Positions 15,686 through 26,800 of a stretch of DNA of 35,450 nt are shown one piece after another (the stretch's first letter is position 1; each line of letters starts with the position of its first letter). Source of the stretch: JANPPS01 sp043758105 (GTDB lineage Bacteria > Pseudomonadota > Alphaproteobacteria > Acetobacterales > Acetobacteraceae); assembly GCA_043758105.1 (NCBI GenBank), contig JAYVOF010000076.1:1-35450 (forward strand). The letters are read 5' to 3'. The position numbers and the translations under genes were made by a program. The notes below the pieces were generated by a model. That model ran no database searches and was not told the DNA's origin. It was given only the letters and a program-made list of their open reading frames with translations.

Positions 15686-17176
15686 TCAGGCCTTGGCGGG
15701 AATACGCGCCACCATGCGCAGGCTGGTGGTGAGCTCTTCCATCTGCAGCCAGGGGCGAAGATGGGCGACGGCGTTGTAGGAGCCGGGCTTACCCGGGATC
15801 TCCTTAACCTCGATACGTGCCTCCCGCAACGGGAAGCGGGCCTTGGCCTCGGCCCCCGCGGCGTCGTTCGCGTTCACGTAATTGCCGATCCAGCGGTTCA
15901 GCCATTTTTCGCAATCCGACGCCTCCATAAAGCTGCCGATCTTGTCCCGCGCCATGACTTTCAGGTAATGGGCGAAGCGGCTCGTGGCCATGATGTAGGG
16001 CAGCCGGGCGGAGATGGCGGCGTTGGCGGTCGCGTCCGGGCGGTCGTATTTCTTGGGCTTCTGCACCGATTGGCCACCGAAGAACACGGCGTAGTCGGTG
16101 TTCTTGTAATGGCTGAGCGGCAAGAAGCCGAGATTCGATAGCTCGAACTCACGCCGGTCGGTGATGGCGATCTCGGTCGGGCATTTGCCGTCGGTGTCGC
16201 CGTCATCGGTGGTGAACAAATGGGTCGGCAGGTTTTCGACCTTACCGCCGCCCTCGGCCCCGCGGATCATCGTGCAGAAGCCGTATTTGGCGAACGCATC
16301 GGTCATGCGGGCGCCCATGACGAACGCGGCATTCATCCAGCAATAATCGCCATGGCCCATGGGCTTCGCAGCGCCCGCCTCGTCATAGGGCGCCTCCTCG
16401 AAGCCGAATTCGTCGATCGGCTTGGTGGCGGCACCATACGGCACGCGGGCGATGACGCGGGGCATGACGAGAGAGACGAACCGGCTGTCCTCGCTGTCGC
16501 GGAAGCTGCGCCATTTCATGTATTCGGCGGTGTCGAAGATCTTCGCGAGGTCGCGCGGGCGGGACAGCTCGGTCCAATCGTTGAAGCCGAACATGCCGGC
16601 CCCGGCGGCCGACAGGAACGGGGCGAACGACGCGGCGGAGACGTTGGAAATGAGCCGCAGCGTCTCGATATCGTCCGGATGGTTGGTCCATTCGTAATCG
16701 CCGACCAGCGCGCCATACGGCTCGCCGCCCGGGGTGCCGAACTCGTTCTCGTAGATTTTCTTGAACAGCCCGCTCTGGTCGAACTCGACCGCCTTCGTCA
16801 GGTCCTTGTTCAGCTCCCGCTTGCTGACGTTCAGCATGCGGATCTTGAGGCTGGTGCCGGTCTCGCTGTTCTGCACGAGGTAGTGCAGGCCGCGCCACGA
16901 ACCCTCGAGCTTGGAGAATTTCTCGTCATGCATGATGGCGTTCAACTGCGCCGACATCTTGCGGTCGATCGCCTCGATCGCGCGGGCGAAGGTGCGGGTG
17001 AGGTTGCGGTCAAAGGTGACGGTGCCGTCCAGCGCCTGTTGAATGAGGTTCTTTACCAGGGCCTGGGCATGGTCCGGCTCGGTCTGTTTGGTCGCGGACA
17101 GCACCTGTTCCAGCAGGTTCGTCTCGGCCGGTGCGTCGGTCGTGACGGGAGTTTTCGAGGCCTCGGTCTGCGACAT
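15686..17176 (-). CDS. tssC: TssC: T6SS contractile sheath large subunit
   Basis: A 496-residue TssC (VipB/ImpC) protein that co-assembles with TssB into the contractile tail sheath in the cytoplasm. Diagnostic blocks are KLEGSWRGLHYLVQNSETG, the AVEFDQSGLFKKIYENEFG strand-helix, TPGGEPYGALVGDYEW, LSRPRDLAKIFDTAEYMKW, MPRVIARVPYG and RFAHYLKVMARDKIGSF. Length is standard. It lies 3 bases after tssB and 14 bases before the second tssC gene, so all three sheath proteins share one transcript. Confidence 0.97.
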   Translation of the reverse strand: MSQTEASKTPVTTDAPAETNLLEQVLSATKQTEPDHAQALVKNLIQQALDGTVTFDRNLTRTFARAIEAIDRKMSAQLNAIMHDEKFSKLEGSWRGLHYLVQNSETGTSLKIRMLNVSKRELNKDLTKAVEFDQSGLFKKIYENEFGTPGGEPYGALVGDYEWTNHPDDIETLRLISNVSAASFAPFLSAAGAGMFGFNDWTELSRPRDLAKIFDTAEYMKWRSFRDSEDSRFVSLVMPRVIARVPYGAATKPIDEFGFEEAPYDEAGAAKPMGHGDYCWMNAAFVMGARMTDAFAKYGFCTMIRGAEGGGKVENLPTHLFTTDDGDTDGKCPTEIAITDRREFELSNLGFLPLSHYKNTDYAVFFGGQSVQKPKKYDRPDATANAAISARLPYIMATSRFAHYLKVMARDKIGSFMEASDCEKWLNRWIGNYVNANDAAGAEAKARFPLREARIEVKEIPGKPGSYNAVAHLRPWLQMEELTTSLRMVARIPAKA

Positions 17177-17179
17177 GGC

Positions 17180-17686
17180 TCAGCCCTCCTTTGTCAGGCC
17201 AAGCTGGCCGGAGAGGGATTTCAGCTCTCCCTCGTTCTTCAACACCTGCTCCAGCAAGGATTCGAGCTCTTCCGAGCGGTCCACCTTGCTCATCAAATCT
17301 CGCAGCTTGTTGCGGGTCTCCATCAGCGCACGCAACGCCGGCACCTGTTCCACCACACGCCCCGGCTCGAAATCCTCGATGCTGTTGAACTTCAGATCGA
17401 CCGCGACCTGCGTGCCATCGCCGGCCAGCGTGTTATCCACCTTGAGCTTGAGGCCCGGTGCGATTCGCGCCATCACGTCGTTGAAGTTATCCCGATCGAT
17501 CTGGATGAACTTGCGGTCCGCCATCGGGCGGAGCGGGGCGGTCGGGTCGCCGGAGAAATCCCCCAGTACCCCCATGACGAACGGCAGCTCGCGCACGATC
17601 TGCGCGCCCTCCGTCTCCACCTCATAGGTGATGTGCACCCGGGGCTTGCGGACCCGGTTCAGCTTGTCGTGGATGCTAGCGCTCAT
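17180..17686 (-). CDS. tssB: TssB: T6SS contractile sheath small subunit
   Basis: A 168-residue TssB (VipA/ImpB) protein, the small sheath subunit that pairs with TssC. It shows the family N-terminus SIHDKLNRVRKPRVHITYEV, then ELPFVMGVLGDFSGDP, FNDVMARIAPGLKLKVDNTL and the C-terminal ALMETRNKLRDLMSKVD helix. The frame is open to 17713, but AAGGAG lies 4 bases before the ATG at 17686 and the family N-terminus begins there. It is the first gene of the minus-strand T6SS operon in this window; tssA, which precedes tssB in the imp locus, is absent and the CHAT gene lies there instead. Confidence 0.96.
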   Translation of the reverse strand: MSASIHDKLNRVRKPRVHITYEVETEGAQIVRELPFVMGVLGDFSGDPTAPLRPMADRKFIQIDRDNFNDVMARIAPGLKLKVDNTLAGDGTQVAVDLKFNSIEDFEPGRVVEQVPALRALMETRNKLRDLMSKVDRSEELESLLEQVLKNEGELKSLSGQLGLTKEG

Positions 17687-17690
17687 AAGG

Positions 17691-17696
17691 CTCCTT
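17691..17696 (-). promoter_or_regulatory. Ribosome binding site of tssB
   Basis: AAGGAG on the minus strand, 4 bases upstream of the ATG at 17686. It is the clearest Shine-Dalgarno site in the minus-strand T6SS operon and fixes the tssB start. Confidence 0.75.
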
Positions 17697-17732
17697 GGGG
17701 GGCTCCTGGCCACGGATTTTGCTGTGTTTGCA

Positions 17733-17762
17733 ACCTTACCGGTGCATTTGCAGCGCGGTCAA
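17733..17762 (-). promoter_or_regulatory. Possible promoter of the tssB operon
   Basis: The 72-base gap between the CHAT gene and tssB is the only place for a promoter. On the minus strand TTGACC (17762-17757, overlapping the CHAT stop) is followed after 18 bases by TAAGGT (17738-17733). The -35 is good and the -10 poor. No terminator was seen in the gap, so read-through from the CHAT operon is also possible. Confidence 0.3.
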
Positions 17763-20700
17763 CGATTTGTTTTGGCAACAATGCTCGCCTCGGTCTGCCG
17801 CGCGGGGCCGGCGGCGGCCTGCCCGATCAGCGCGAAGGGGGCCCAGTAGAACGGATGCGCGAACGCGGCCGGCAGCGAGCCGCCGGCCCGGTGCAACAGC
17901 TCGATCTGCGTCGCCCGCAGCGCCGATGCCGTGTCCTGCCCGGGCTCGGCCTTCATGCGCCGCAGCGTGTCGGCGATGACGTAGGTGGCCGCTTGGTCGC
18001 TTACTTCCCAATGCGTCACCAGCAGGGCGCGGGCCCCGCCATAGAAGAAACTGCGCGCCAGCGCCGACAGGCTTTCACCGCTGCCCTGCCCGGATCCCCC
18101 CTCCGCTCCGCCGGAGTTGCAGGCCGACAGGATCACGAGGTCGGTGTCGAGCTTCAGCCGCGCCACGTCAGACGCCGTCAGCAGCGCATCCGTGGCATCC
18201 GGCGCACCGGGCGGCGCGGACGCCACCAACGCGGGCTCGGTCTGGCATTTCAAATCCGCCGGCAGCAGGGCGTGGGTCGCGAAATGCAGTACCCGGTAGC
18301 TGGACAGGTCGGCCCGCTGCACCGCGGGCGCCGTGAACGCCGCCCCCAGCATCTCCTCCTGGGGCGAAGCACCCAGCAACCGGGCGGCGAGGGCCAGCTC
18401 CTGCTTGGCGGAGGGCAAAGGCGGCAGCCGGGCAAATAGCGTGGCGGCGTCACCACAGGCCGGGCCGAAGCTGCGCCGGGCCTGGGCCTGCGTCACCGGA
18501 CGGAAATCGCCGAAGCCGAACCAGGGCCGCGATCCCTGCGACGGTGCGACCCGGCGCAGCGCCACCAAATTGCCGGCCGACGGCAAATGCCCGATCGCCA
18601 TCCCGCGCGCGAGCCAGGGTGCCGTCGCCAGCGCGGCTGGATCCGCGGGGCCCGTCAGCAGCACGCCGAACGGCAGCGATAACAGGCTACCGGCCGGCGC
18701 GACCGTCAGCGCCCGCACCCCCTCCAGCCCGCCCGGGAGGCCGCCGAACAAGGTCTTATACAGTGTCTCCGAGGCGGTGGTGTCGAATGCGGGCGTCGCC
18801 GCGGTCATGGCGGCGCGGATCCGCCGCACCAAGGGATCCACCACCACCGACCCGCCCGGGATGCGCCCCACCTGGACGGCGCCGTCATGCAATAGAAAAA
18901 TCCAGCCCCCATCCGCGGTGAGGGTGATTTCGGCGAACGCCTCACCGGGCCGCAGCAGGCGCAGGATGTCCTCGGCCGCGGTCACCTGTTGCAGCAGCTG
19001 ACCAAAATTCGGTGCGGCCGCTTGCAGGTCCGATTCCCGGTCCGCCAGAGTGCGGATCGCCGCCTGTTCCTGTTCATCGAGCGCCGCGGTCGCCGGGGCG
19101 GCACCGGCGCGTCCGGCCTGCAACGCCGTCTCCCGCTGACGCCGGATGGTCGCGAGGGCGACGCTGGCGTCCTGCTGCTGCCGGATCGCTTGGCCCACCC
19201 GCGTGTCCCGGCTGCTCTCACCCAGCCGCGCGGCGGATTGATTGATCTGCTGTTCGGTCTGCGTGCTGCGCACGACCTGGGCGGCGCGGAACATGTCGCG
19301 CAGCACCGCCTGTTGCGTCATGCCGGATGACGCGGCGGCGGCGGCTCCGAACGCATCGAGGCAGGGTGCCATCCGCTCCGGCTCGAAGCCCGACTTGATT
19401 TCGACCAGCGTCTTCACCGCGCCCCGGCACACCTCCGCCGCGGCGTCCGTCCGCCCGGCCCGCACCAACTCGCGGGCACGAAGCAGCTCTACCAGGGCCA
19501 AGGGACGCGACCCTGGATACGCCCGGCCGAACGCCGCGTCACTCTCGCCGAAATCGCTCAGCGCGCGGCTGCTGTCGCCTGCCAGTGAGGCGCTGAGGCC
19601 CGCGCTGCGGCGAAGACGCGCGGTCAGCGCCGGCTGCGTGAGTTGTGCGTCCCGCGCCATCTCCGCCGCCGAACGCATCTTCGCCTCACTCTCGGCCGTG
19701 CGGCCCATCTGGCGCAGCACGACGGCCTGGTAGCGGCGGGTCTCGACCACGCCGACCTGCGCCATCTGCACCTCCTGGTCCGCGGGCGTCGAGAGGGCGG
19801 CGGAGAGGGTGGCCGTCATGCTGCCGCCGACGTTGCCACCGGCATTGCCCTCCACCTTACCCGCCAAATTGCCCTGGGACTGTGCGCCCTTGCCAAGGCC
19901 GCGGACGCCGTCTGCCGGGATGGTCGCCGCATACCCGGCCTCCGCCTGCCGCAGCATTCCAAGTGCGGCCTCGGAATGGCCTTGGTTCAGCTCGTGCATA
20001 CCCTGGAAATGCAACAGCCGGGGCCGGATCGTTGGGTCATTCCGGACGCGCGGCATTAGCCGGGCGGCGCGGGTGAAGGCCGTGTCCGCCTCCGCGATAC
20101 GGCCTTCGTTCGAAAGCTGAAGCGCCAAATGCAGCAGGGCGTCGGCGGCGTTGGGGGTGTCGCGTCCGAACGCCTTTTCCTGCAGGGCGACCGCGGCGCC
20201 ATAGGCGCTTTCGGCCGCCACGGGATTGTCGGCGAGGTTCGCGCGCCGGCCTTGCTGCATCAGGACGTCGAACTCCCGCACGTCGCCCCCGGCCCGCGCC
20301 TGTTCGCCATGCCGCTCCGCCAGCAGCGCGTTTACCGCGTCCCCGGATACGGTCCGGGCGGTGGCGCGGCCAGAAAGGACGGCGATCGATTGCTGCATCG
20401 CCGGCAGCGCCGACACCACGCCGTCCGCGAGCCACGTCCGGCCCTCCAGCCGCGTCACCAGCGCCACGTGCGGCCAACCGCCGACCCGCCCGGTGCAGTC
20501 GAGCCGCAGCGCCGGCTGACCCAGGACCGTGGCCGGCTGTGGCGTGGCGCACACGTAACGCCCGTCCAGCGCCGCGCGCCAGGGCCCGGTGCTGGCGAGC
20601 GTGTCCAGCGCCGAGTCCGCTGCCGATGCTCCCGCCCGCACGCGGGCGCTGGGCTGTTGCCAGACGCCGCAATACACCTCCGTCGTGGCTCCGGTGCCGG

Positions 20701-20866
20701 CGGCCTGCACGCAGCTTTCGCCCACGGTGTTGGTGCCCAAATCCACCGCGTTTTCAGGATGCCCGCCGCGCGTCGCGGTCCGGGTCCCGGCCAGATACGC
20801 CTCCGGCGGTGGCACGGTGCAGGTGGTCATGAAAACCAGGGCGGTGAGGATGTGTGCGCGGACCAT
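17759..20866 (-). CDS. Exported TPR-CHAT caspase-like protease, TPS-linked
   Basis: A 1035-residue protein with an N-terminal hydrophobic signal (about 1-20). Cys16 follows MTT, a poor lipobox, so lipoprotein status is uncertain. A region with TPR-like helices spans about 195-500, a coiled, Gln/Ala-rich stretch about 560-650, and a C-terminal CHAT domain about 660-1020. The catalytic dyad is intact: His865 in LHFATHALLP and Cys916 in LVILSACNSGG. GARALLVTHWEVSD and HPFYWAPFALIG complete the domain. CHAT proteins are caspase/separase-like cysteine peptidases. The gene begins 3 bases after the exoprotein stop, so it is the third gene of a two-partner-secretion operon. A role in processing or releasing the exoprotein is inferred from context; a scaffold role without proteolysis is the alternative. 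Confidence 0.9.
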   Translation of the reverse strand: MVRAHILTALVFMTTCTVPPPEAYLAGTRTATRGGHPENAVDLGTNTVGESCVQAAGTGATTEVYCGVWQQPSARVRAGASAADSALDTLASTGPWRAALDGRYVCATPQPATVLGQPALRLDCTGRVGGWPHVALVTRLEGRTWLADGVVSALPAMQQSIAVLSGRATARTVSGDAVNALLAERHGEQARAGGDVREFDVLMQQGRRANLADNPVAAESAYGAAVALQEKAFGRDTPNAADALLHLALQLSNEGRIAEADTAFTRAARLMPRVRNDPTIRPRLLHFQGMHELNQGHSEAALGMLRQAEAGYAATIPADGVRGLGKGAQSQGNLAGKVEGNAGGNVGGSMTATLSAALSTPADQEVQMAQVGVVETRRYQAVVLRQMGRTAESEAKMRSAAEMARDAQLTQPALTARLRRSAGLSASLAGDSSRALSDFGESDAAFGRAYPGSRPLALVELLRARELVRAGRTDAAAEVCRGAVKTLVEIKSGFEPERMAPCLDAFGAAAAASSGMTQQAVLRDMFRAAQVVRSTQTEQQINQSAARLGESSRDTRVGQAIRQQQDASVALATIRRQRETALQAGRAGAAPATAALDEQEQAAIRTLADRESDLQAAAPNFGQLLQQVTAAEDILRLLRPGEAFAEITLTADGGWIFLLHDGAVQVGRIPGGSVVVDPLVRRIRAAMTAATPAFDTTASETLYKTLFGGLPGGLEGVRALTVAPAGSLLSLPFGVLLTGPADPAALATAPWLARGMAIGHLPSAGNLVALRRVAPSQGSRPWFGFGDFRPVTQAQARRSFGPACGDAATLFARLPPLPSAKQELALAARLLGASPQEEMLGAAFTAPAVQRADLSSYRVLHFATHALLPADLKCQTEPALVASAPPGAPDATDALLTASDVARLKLDTDLVILSACNSGGAEGGSGQGSGESLSALARSFFYGGARALLVTHWEVSDQAATYVIADTLRRMKAEPGQDTASALRATQIELLHRAGGSLPAAFAHPFYWAPFALIGQAAAGPARQTEASIVAKTNR

Positions 20867-20869
20867 CGG

Positions 20870-23800
20870 TCAGAGCCCCTGTTCGGTGATGTTGGGGACC
20901 AGCAAGTCAGGGTCGTCGTCCTGCTCCCTGAAGAAGCTGAGGCTCAGCTCCTTCTGCGGATTGCTGAGGAAGCTGAGGCTCAGCTCCTTCAGCGGATTGC
21001 TGAGGAAGCTTAGCCTCAGCTCCTTAAGCGGATTGGTCACCGGCACCGCCTGTGGCTGCGGCAAGATGCAGTTGACGCTGCTGATGTCGCAATTGTTGAT
21101 TTGAAAATGTTTGTCCGGTCGCGGCCCGATGGAGCTCACGCCCGCCGCCGCCACACCGGTCTGTCCGGCGACGGTGCCGGTCAACGCCGCCGAGCCGAGT
21201 TGGGCGATGGAATACAGCACCGATAGATTGTTCAGCCTGACAGCCCCGGACGCGGTGCCGCTGCCGAGGTTGAGGATCAGGTTGCTGGACGGCGCATCGA
21301 GGCTGCTGAAGCCCACGCTGCCGGCCTGGCTGGTGAGGTCGATCCGCACCGTCGCCTGAGCGGCCGACGCGCGGATTTGCGTCGTGCCCGTCTGCAACAG
21401 GCTGGACCCCACCTCGAAGAACACGCCGCCCGTGCCGTCGCCGACGACTGGCAGGCCCACGACGGACCGTGCCGCCTGCGTGACGCCGCCGACCAGCAGC
21501 TGCCCGCCCTGCAGCATGATCACCGGCGCGGTCACCACCAGGCGCGGCGCCGTGGCCTGACCGGCCAGCGTGGCGGCAGTGCCGGCGTTGAGCTGCATCG
21601 TGGTTCCCGCAGCCGTGACGCTGCCAGCGCCTAACGTCAGACCGGTTCCGGCGTTGAGCCCGATCGCGGCGGCGCTGATCTGCCCGGTCAAGCTGACGGC
21701 GCCGCCGGCCCGCCCGGAGAGCGCACCGGACGACGTCACGGCCCCGTTGAGCGCCAGCGACCTGGCACCGGCGTCCAGCGTAACGCCGCCCCCCTGGCTG
21801 ACCAAGCTTCCGCCAAGCGTCAGGCCATTCCCGGCAATGACTTGCCCGCCCGTCGTGGCGATCGTACCCGCCAGGCTGGTGGCACCGCCCGATTGCGAGG
21901 TGAATGACGCGCCGGTGATGGGTGCCGCCGCCGCGACCGTGAGGCCGCCCGTGGCCGACAATCCCACCGCGCCGCCCGCCGACACCGGCCCGCTGACCGC
22001 AAGGTCCCCGGCGATTTGGAGCGAGACCACCCCGGCGGACGCCGTGACCGGCCCGGTGACGAGCGACCGGCCATTCACGACGGTCACGCCGCCGGGCGCG
22101 GTCACGCTGGATAGCGTCGCGATCGCGTTCTGGGAGGACGGCGCGGAGAGGAGGCTGGCGGTGACCGACAGCGTGTCCGCGACGATGCCGCCCGCACTCT
22201 CCGTCACCGCACCGCCCGCCGTGAGCGCCACGGTGCCGGCCACCAGATTACCGCCGTTCAGGTCCAGGGTGCCGCCGGTCTTCAGCGTAAGCGTCTTGGC
22301 CTGCACGTTCCCCGTGATCTGTAGGTTGGCGGCGTCGGTCAGGGTGGTATTCCCGGTCGTGGTGAAGGGGCCGAGACGGGCGATCTGATTGGCGGAGGTG
22401 AGTGTCGCACTGGCGCTGGCGCCCGACAGCGACCGGGCCACGAGCGTGGCGCCCGCGGTCTCGTTCAATGCGCCGGGCAGGGTGAGTGTGACATTGCCGC
22501 CGGCCAGCACCGCGCCGGCACCGAGCGTGAGGTTGCCCTGGGAACCGGCGACCGTGATGGCGAGCGGCGCGCCCGGCGGGTCCGACGGGGCCCCGGTAAA
22601 CACGTCCGTGGGCAGCCCGGCCCGCACGGTCTGCCCGATCGACAGGCCGGTCGCGGTGAGCGTCGCCCCGGTCGAGTCGGTCTGCGCACCGGGCGTATCC
22701 GCCAGGGTGAAGCCGGACCGGGCCTGGATGCTGCCGAGCGTCAGCACATTGTTACCCGGCGTGCCGAGGATCAGGCTTCCAGTGCCGGTCGTATTCATCG
22801 CATAGGCCGGCAGCCCGGCCGGGTCGGTTCCGGAAGCGCCATAGCCCGCGCTGGCGTTGAGGGTGGCGGCCGTGAGCGTGGCACCCGGCCTTTGGGTGAT
22901 GGAGCCAGTGGCGTGCAGCTCGATCACGTCCGCCGCAATCGTGCCGAGGGTAAGGTCGCCCGCGTCGGCGCGCAGCCCGGCCGGGCGCCGGGCACCGGGC
23001 GCGTCGGTCACGAGGACCGTGGCACCCGGGGTCCCGGTGTCACACCCGGGGCAGCCGAATGTAAGGGTGGACGCCCCCACCGACACGGCCGCCCGGCCCA
23101 TGAGGCCACCCGGCGTCAGCGACAGGGTGGTGCCGGGCGCGATCACCTGCACCGGCTCGCCCGACAGGGTGCCGGCGAGGGTGGATCCGCCCCCGCCCGC
23201 GGTCAGCCGCAGCGTGCCGCCGGCCAGGATCGCCGCCCCGAGATTTTGAGTGATGAGCCCGCCCGCATTGATGCCGACACCCTGCGCCGACCCGATCGTG
23301 CCGCCGGTCTGCACGAAATTCTGCGCCGCCTGGACCGTGAGCCCGCCATTGGCGAACAGGTCGGCCGACGAGGTGATCGACCCGCCGGATTGCACCGACA
23401 GGCTGCCGCCACTGGTGACCGTGCCGCTGATCGCTGGCCCGGCGGTGACGGCGAGGGACCCGTCACTCGACAGCATGCCGCCGTTGAACAGGATGCTGGG
23501 GGCGGCCAGGCGGGCGGCCCGCAATTCGCCGGACACCGTGACGCCGCCCGCCACGGTCACGGTGGTGCCGATCACGTGACCGGAATTGACGAACAGGGTG
23601 CCGCTCACGCCGATCGCCGGCGCGTTCACGCTGCCCGTCACGGTCGTGTCCGCCACCAGCGTGACGGAGGTTTGGCCGCCGACCGCCCCCTGGACCAAGA
23701 CGCCACCGAGCGCCGTCAGAGTCACATCACCGGTATTGGGCCCGATCGCACAGGCTCCGATCTTACCGGAGACGGTCATGCTGGCGGCGGTGATCTTCAC

Positions 23801-26800
23801 CGATTTGGCCGTGACCTGGCCGGTGACCTGAAGCGCGTCCGCGTTGACCAGCCGGAGTGCCCCCTGGGCCTGCACCACGGCGGTTCCAGTGCTGGCGGAC
23901 CCGGTGCCGACAATGAAATCGGACAGTTGTGCCACATGGTTCGTGCCGTTTTCGAGCAGCACGTCATAGCCCACGGCCGACAGGTCGGTGGTGGACGCCC
24001 GGCCCGTCAGGGTGCCGGCATTGATGATGCTGCCGGGTGCCTCGGTGATGGCCGGGCCCGTGGCGGCGCCATTCTGCGCGAGGAGCGTCACGATGTGGCC
24101 GGCGCCGTTGCCATCGATGGCGTTCAGCGTGGCCGGTGTGATGGCGGAACCGATGGCGATCGTGCCGCCGCGCCCCAGCTGGCCCACGCTCAGCACGCCC
24201 AAATCGCCCGTGCCGGAGCTGATTGTGCCCGAAAGCAGCAGCCCCGTCCGCCCGGCGTTGGCGTCCGGCGTGTCCGATATCGTAAGGCCGCTGCCCGCCG
24301 TGAACGGGCCGAGCACGTCGAAATGGTTGGCCGGCACCGTATCCGTGAGCGCGCCGAGCGTGGTGGCCCCGCCCGACGCCCCGGTTATCGTGCCCACCAC
24401 AGCGGCGGCATCGGTTGCGGCCCGGCCGATGCTGATCCCACCGGCCCCGCTCTCGGTCACCGTGCCCTGCGCATACAGGCCGAGCGTGGCGGCCTGGTTG
24501 GTGAGGGTCAACGGGGCGGTGATGGTGATGCGGCCGGCGCTGGGGCCGGTGGCGGCGGCGGATTGGCCCAGCTGTAGCCGGCGTGGCCCGCCGGCGTCGC
24601 CCAGCAGGCTGATCTGCGACAGCGTGGCTTGGGTCAGCGACATGATTTGGCCGGGAACGTCGGCCTGGGTGGCATCGAGCGACAGCGCCAGACCCGGCGT
24701 CAGCGGTGAGATCGCCACCACCCCGCCCGGCGCGGTCACCGGAGCCAGCAGGCGCAGGCTGTCAGTCTGGAGGTCCACGGTCGGATAGGACGTGGCCGTG
24801 GCCGGGCCACCCGGGATAAGCACGGGAGAGGGGGTCGTCCCGCCGAACACACCATGCTGTAGCGCGCCGAACTGCAGGCTGCCGATGGCACTGACGACCA
24901 GGGCGGGTGACGCGAGCGCGATGGTGCGCGCCCCGCCTGCGACCACTTGACCGGTCACCGTCAGCGGAACGGCCGAGCCGACCCGTACATCGCCGCCAGC
25001 ATAGTATGCCCCCAGCGTCGTAATGGCGTTCTGCGCCGTGAGCACGGCACTCCCGGTCTGTGTGGGCGTGTCATAGGTGAGCCCCTCGCCCCGCGCATAC
25101 CCGGCCGTGCCGGTGAGACGCCGCGTGGTGATGATGCCCGCGCTGGTCTGCGTGGTGTCGAACAGGGAATGCAGCTCGACCACGCCCGCGCTGATCGGAT
25201 TGGGGATGGTAATGGTGCTGGCGTCGATCCGGACGGTCGCCGGGGGTGCCCCGAATGCGACGCTGGTCACCGGCGCGGTGAACACCGGCAGTACCTTAAA
25301 CGCGAGATTCGTGGTGCCGGGTACGAAATTTACCGTGGCGGTGCGGGTGGCTCCGAACGAGCTGGTGCCCGTGTCCGAGATAATTTGCAGTGGTGACCCG
25401 GCGAGCCCCCCCCCGGTTTGAAGCACGTCGCCGGCCGCGTGCAGCACCGCGCCGCCCTGACCCGCCAGCACGCCGCCGGTCTGGTGGATGCTGGCCGCTT
25501 CGATCGTCAGCTGGCCCTGTGTCGCGATCGTGCCGGCGGACTGGGACATGTCCCCGGCGACCTGCAGATCGATCGGGCCGGCCGCCGTGAGGCTGCCGGT
25601 GCTGACCACCGTCGGTGCGACGATGGTGGCCGCGGCGCCCGCGCTGGACGTGCCGGTGAGCGCCAGCGGGGCCGTATCGGTGAGGCTCAGCGCCCCCCCG
25701 GTCGCCACCGTGCTGGCGGCGGCATTGAAGCGGCCCGTGGCGGTAAACGCGCCGCCCGCCGTGCCCGTCAGGGTGGCCGTGCTGATCCCGGTCACCTGCA
25801 CATCACCGCCGGCCACCAACGTAACCTGGCCGGGCGCGCTCACGGATGCGCCCGTGAGATTGCCGAATGCGGTGAGCGTCGCCTGACCGGCCGCGGTGAC
25901 CGGGCCCGCCAACGTGAGAGTGCCCGCCGCTTGCCCGTCCGGCGCCGACGGCGTCCCGGCCCCGCTCTGGGCGGTTAAGGTGACGTTGCCGGCGGCCGAT
26001 ACCGGGCCGGTGACCGACAGGCTGCGGCTGTCCCGCAGCGTGAGGTCGCCGGCGGTGGTGCTGAACGCGGCGAGGGTGGCGATCTGGTTGCCCTGCCCCC
26101 CCTGAATTCCATCCGTCGCCGCCGGCAATGACAGGCTCGCGGCACTGCCCGATAATGTCGCGGCGACGACAGCCCCTGCGGGTTCGGAGATGGCACCGGA
26201 TGCGCTGAGGGACACCGCGCCGCCGGCCAAGATGCCGGAGATGGTGGTGGTGCCGCTGGCCAAGAGGCCGGGGCTGGTGGCGATGCCGCCGGCCGAGATG
26301 CCGGGGCTGGTGGTGGTGCCGATGGCCAGACTGCCATTCCCGCCCAGCACCGTGAGCGTCAGCGATTGGGCATTGGCCGCGCTGGCGGAGAGCGGGTCCG
26401 ACGCGAGTCCGGCGCGCACGAGGCCCGCAATCATGAGCCCGCCCGCATCCGGCGTGTCCGTGAAGCTGAGCGGGCCGGGGCTGGCGAACGGGCCCAGCAC
26501 CAGGAAATTATTGCTGGATTGGGTGAGCGTGACGGCACCGCCGGCGGTCCCGGTCAGTTGCGCAGCCACCACGCTGCCGTTCGGCTCGGTGATACCGGCA
26601 TCAGTGTTCAGGGTGACGACGCTGCCGGCCAGCACGCCGGCGGTGGTGGCGGTGCCGATCGTGAGGCTGCCGCTGACGGCCAGCGCGCCGACGCTGCCGG
26701 TCGTGGGGCTGCCGCTGGCGTTCAAGATCCTAAGGGCCAGCGGCTGCGCGTTCGGTGCGGCCGCGGTCAGCGGGTCCGATCCGAGCCCGGCGCGCACGGT

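Noticed and set aside
16220..18439. Long plus-strand open frame (739 codons) opposite tssC/tssB/CHAT
   Set aside because: It is antisense to three clearly recognised genes, crosses their boundaries and shows the His/Arg/Gln-rich composition of a GC-rich shadow frame.
17759..20866. CHAT protein as a CRISPR-type (Csx29/Craspase) effector
   Set aside because: No cas genes or CRISPR array are in the window; the protein has an export signal and sits in a secretion operon.
20817..20866. Lipoprotein signal on the CHAT protein
   Set aside because: The residues before Cys16 (FMTT) do not fit a lipobox well, so only a general export signal is claimed.
20870..21100. Contact-dependent inhibition toxin (CdiA) reading of the exoprotein
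   Set aside because: No VENN/pre-toxin motif, no C-terminal toxin-like domain and no small immunity gene after it; the C-terminus is a Cys pair, short repeats and an acidic tail.
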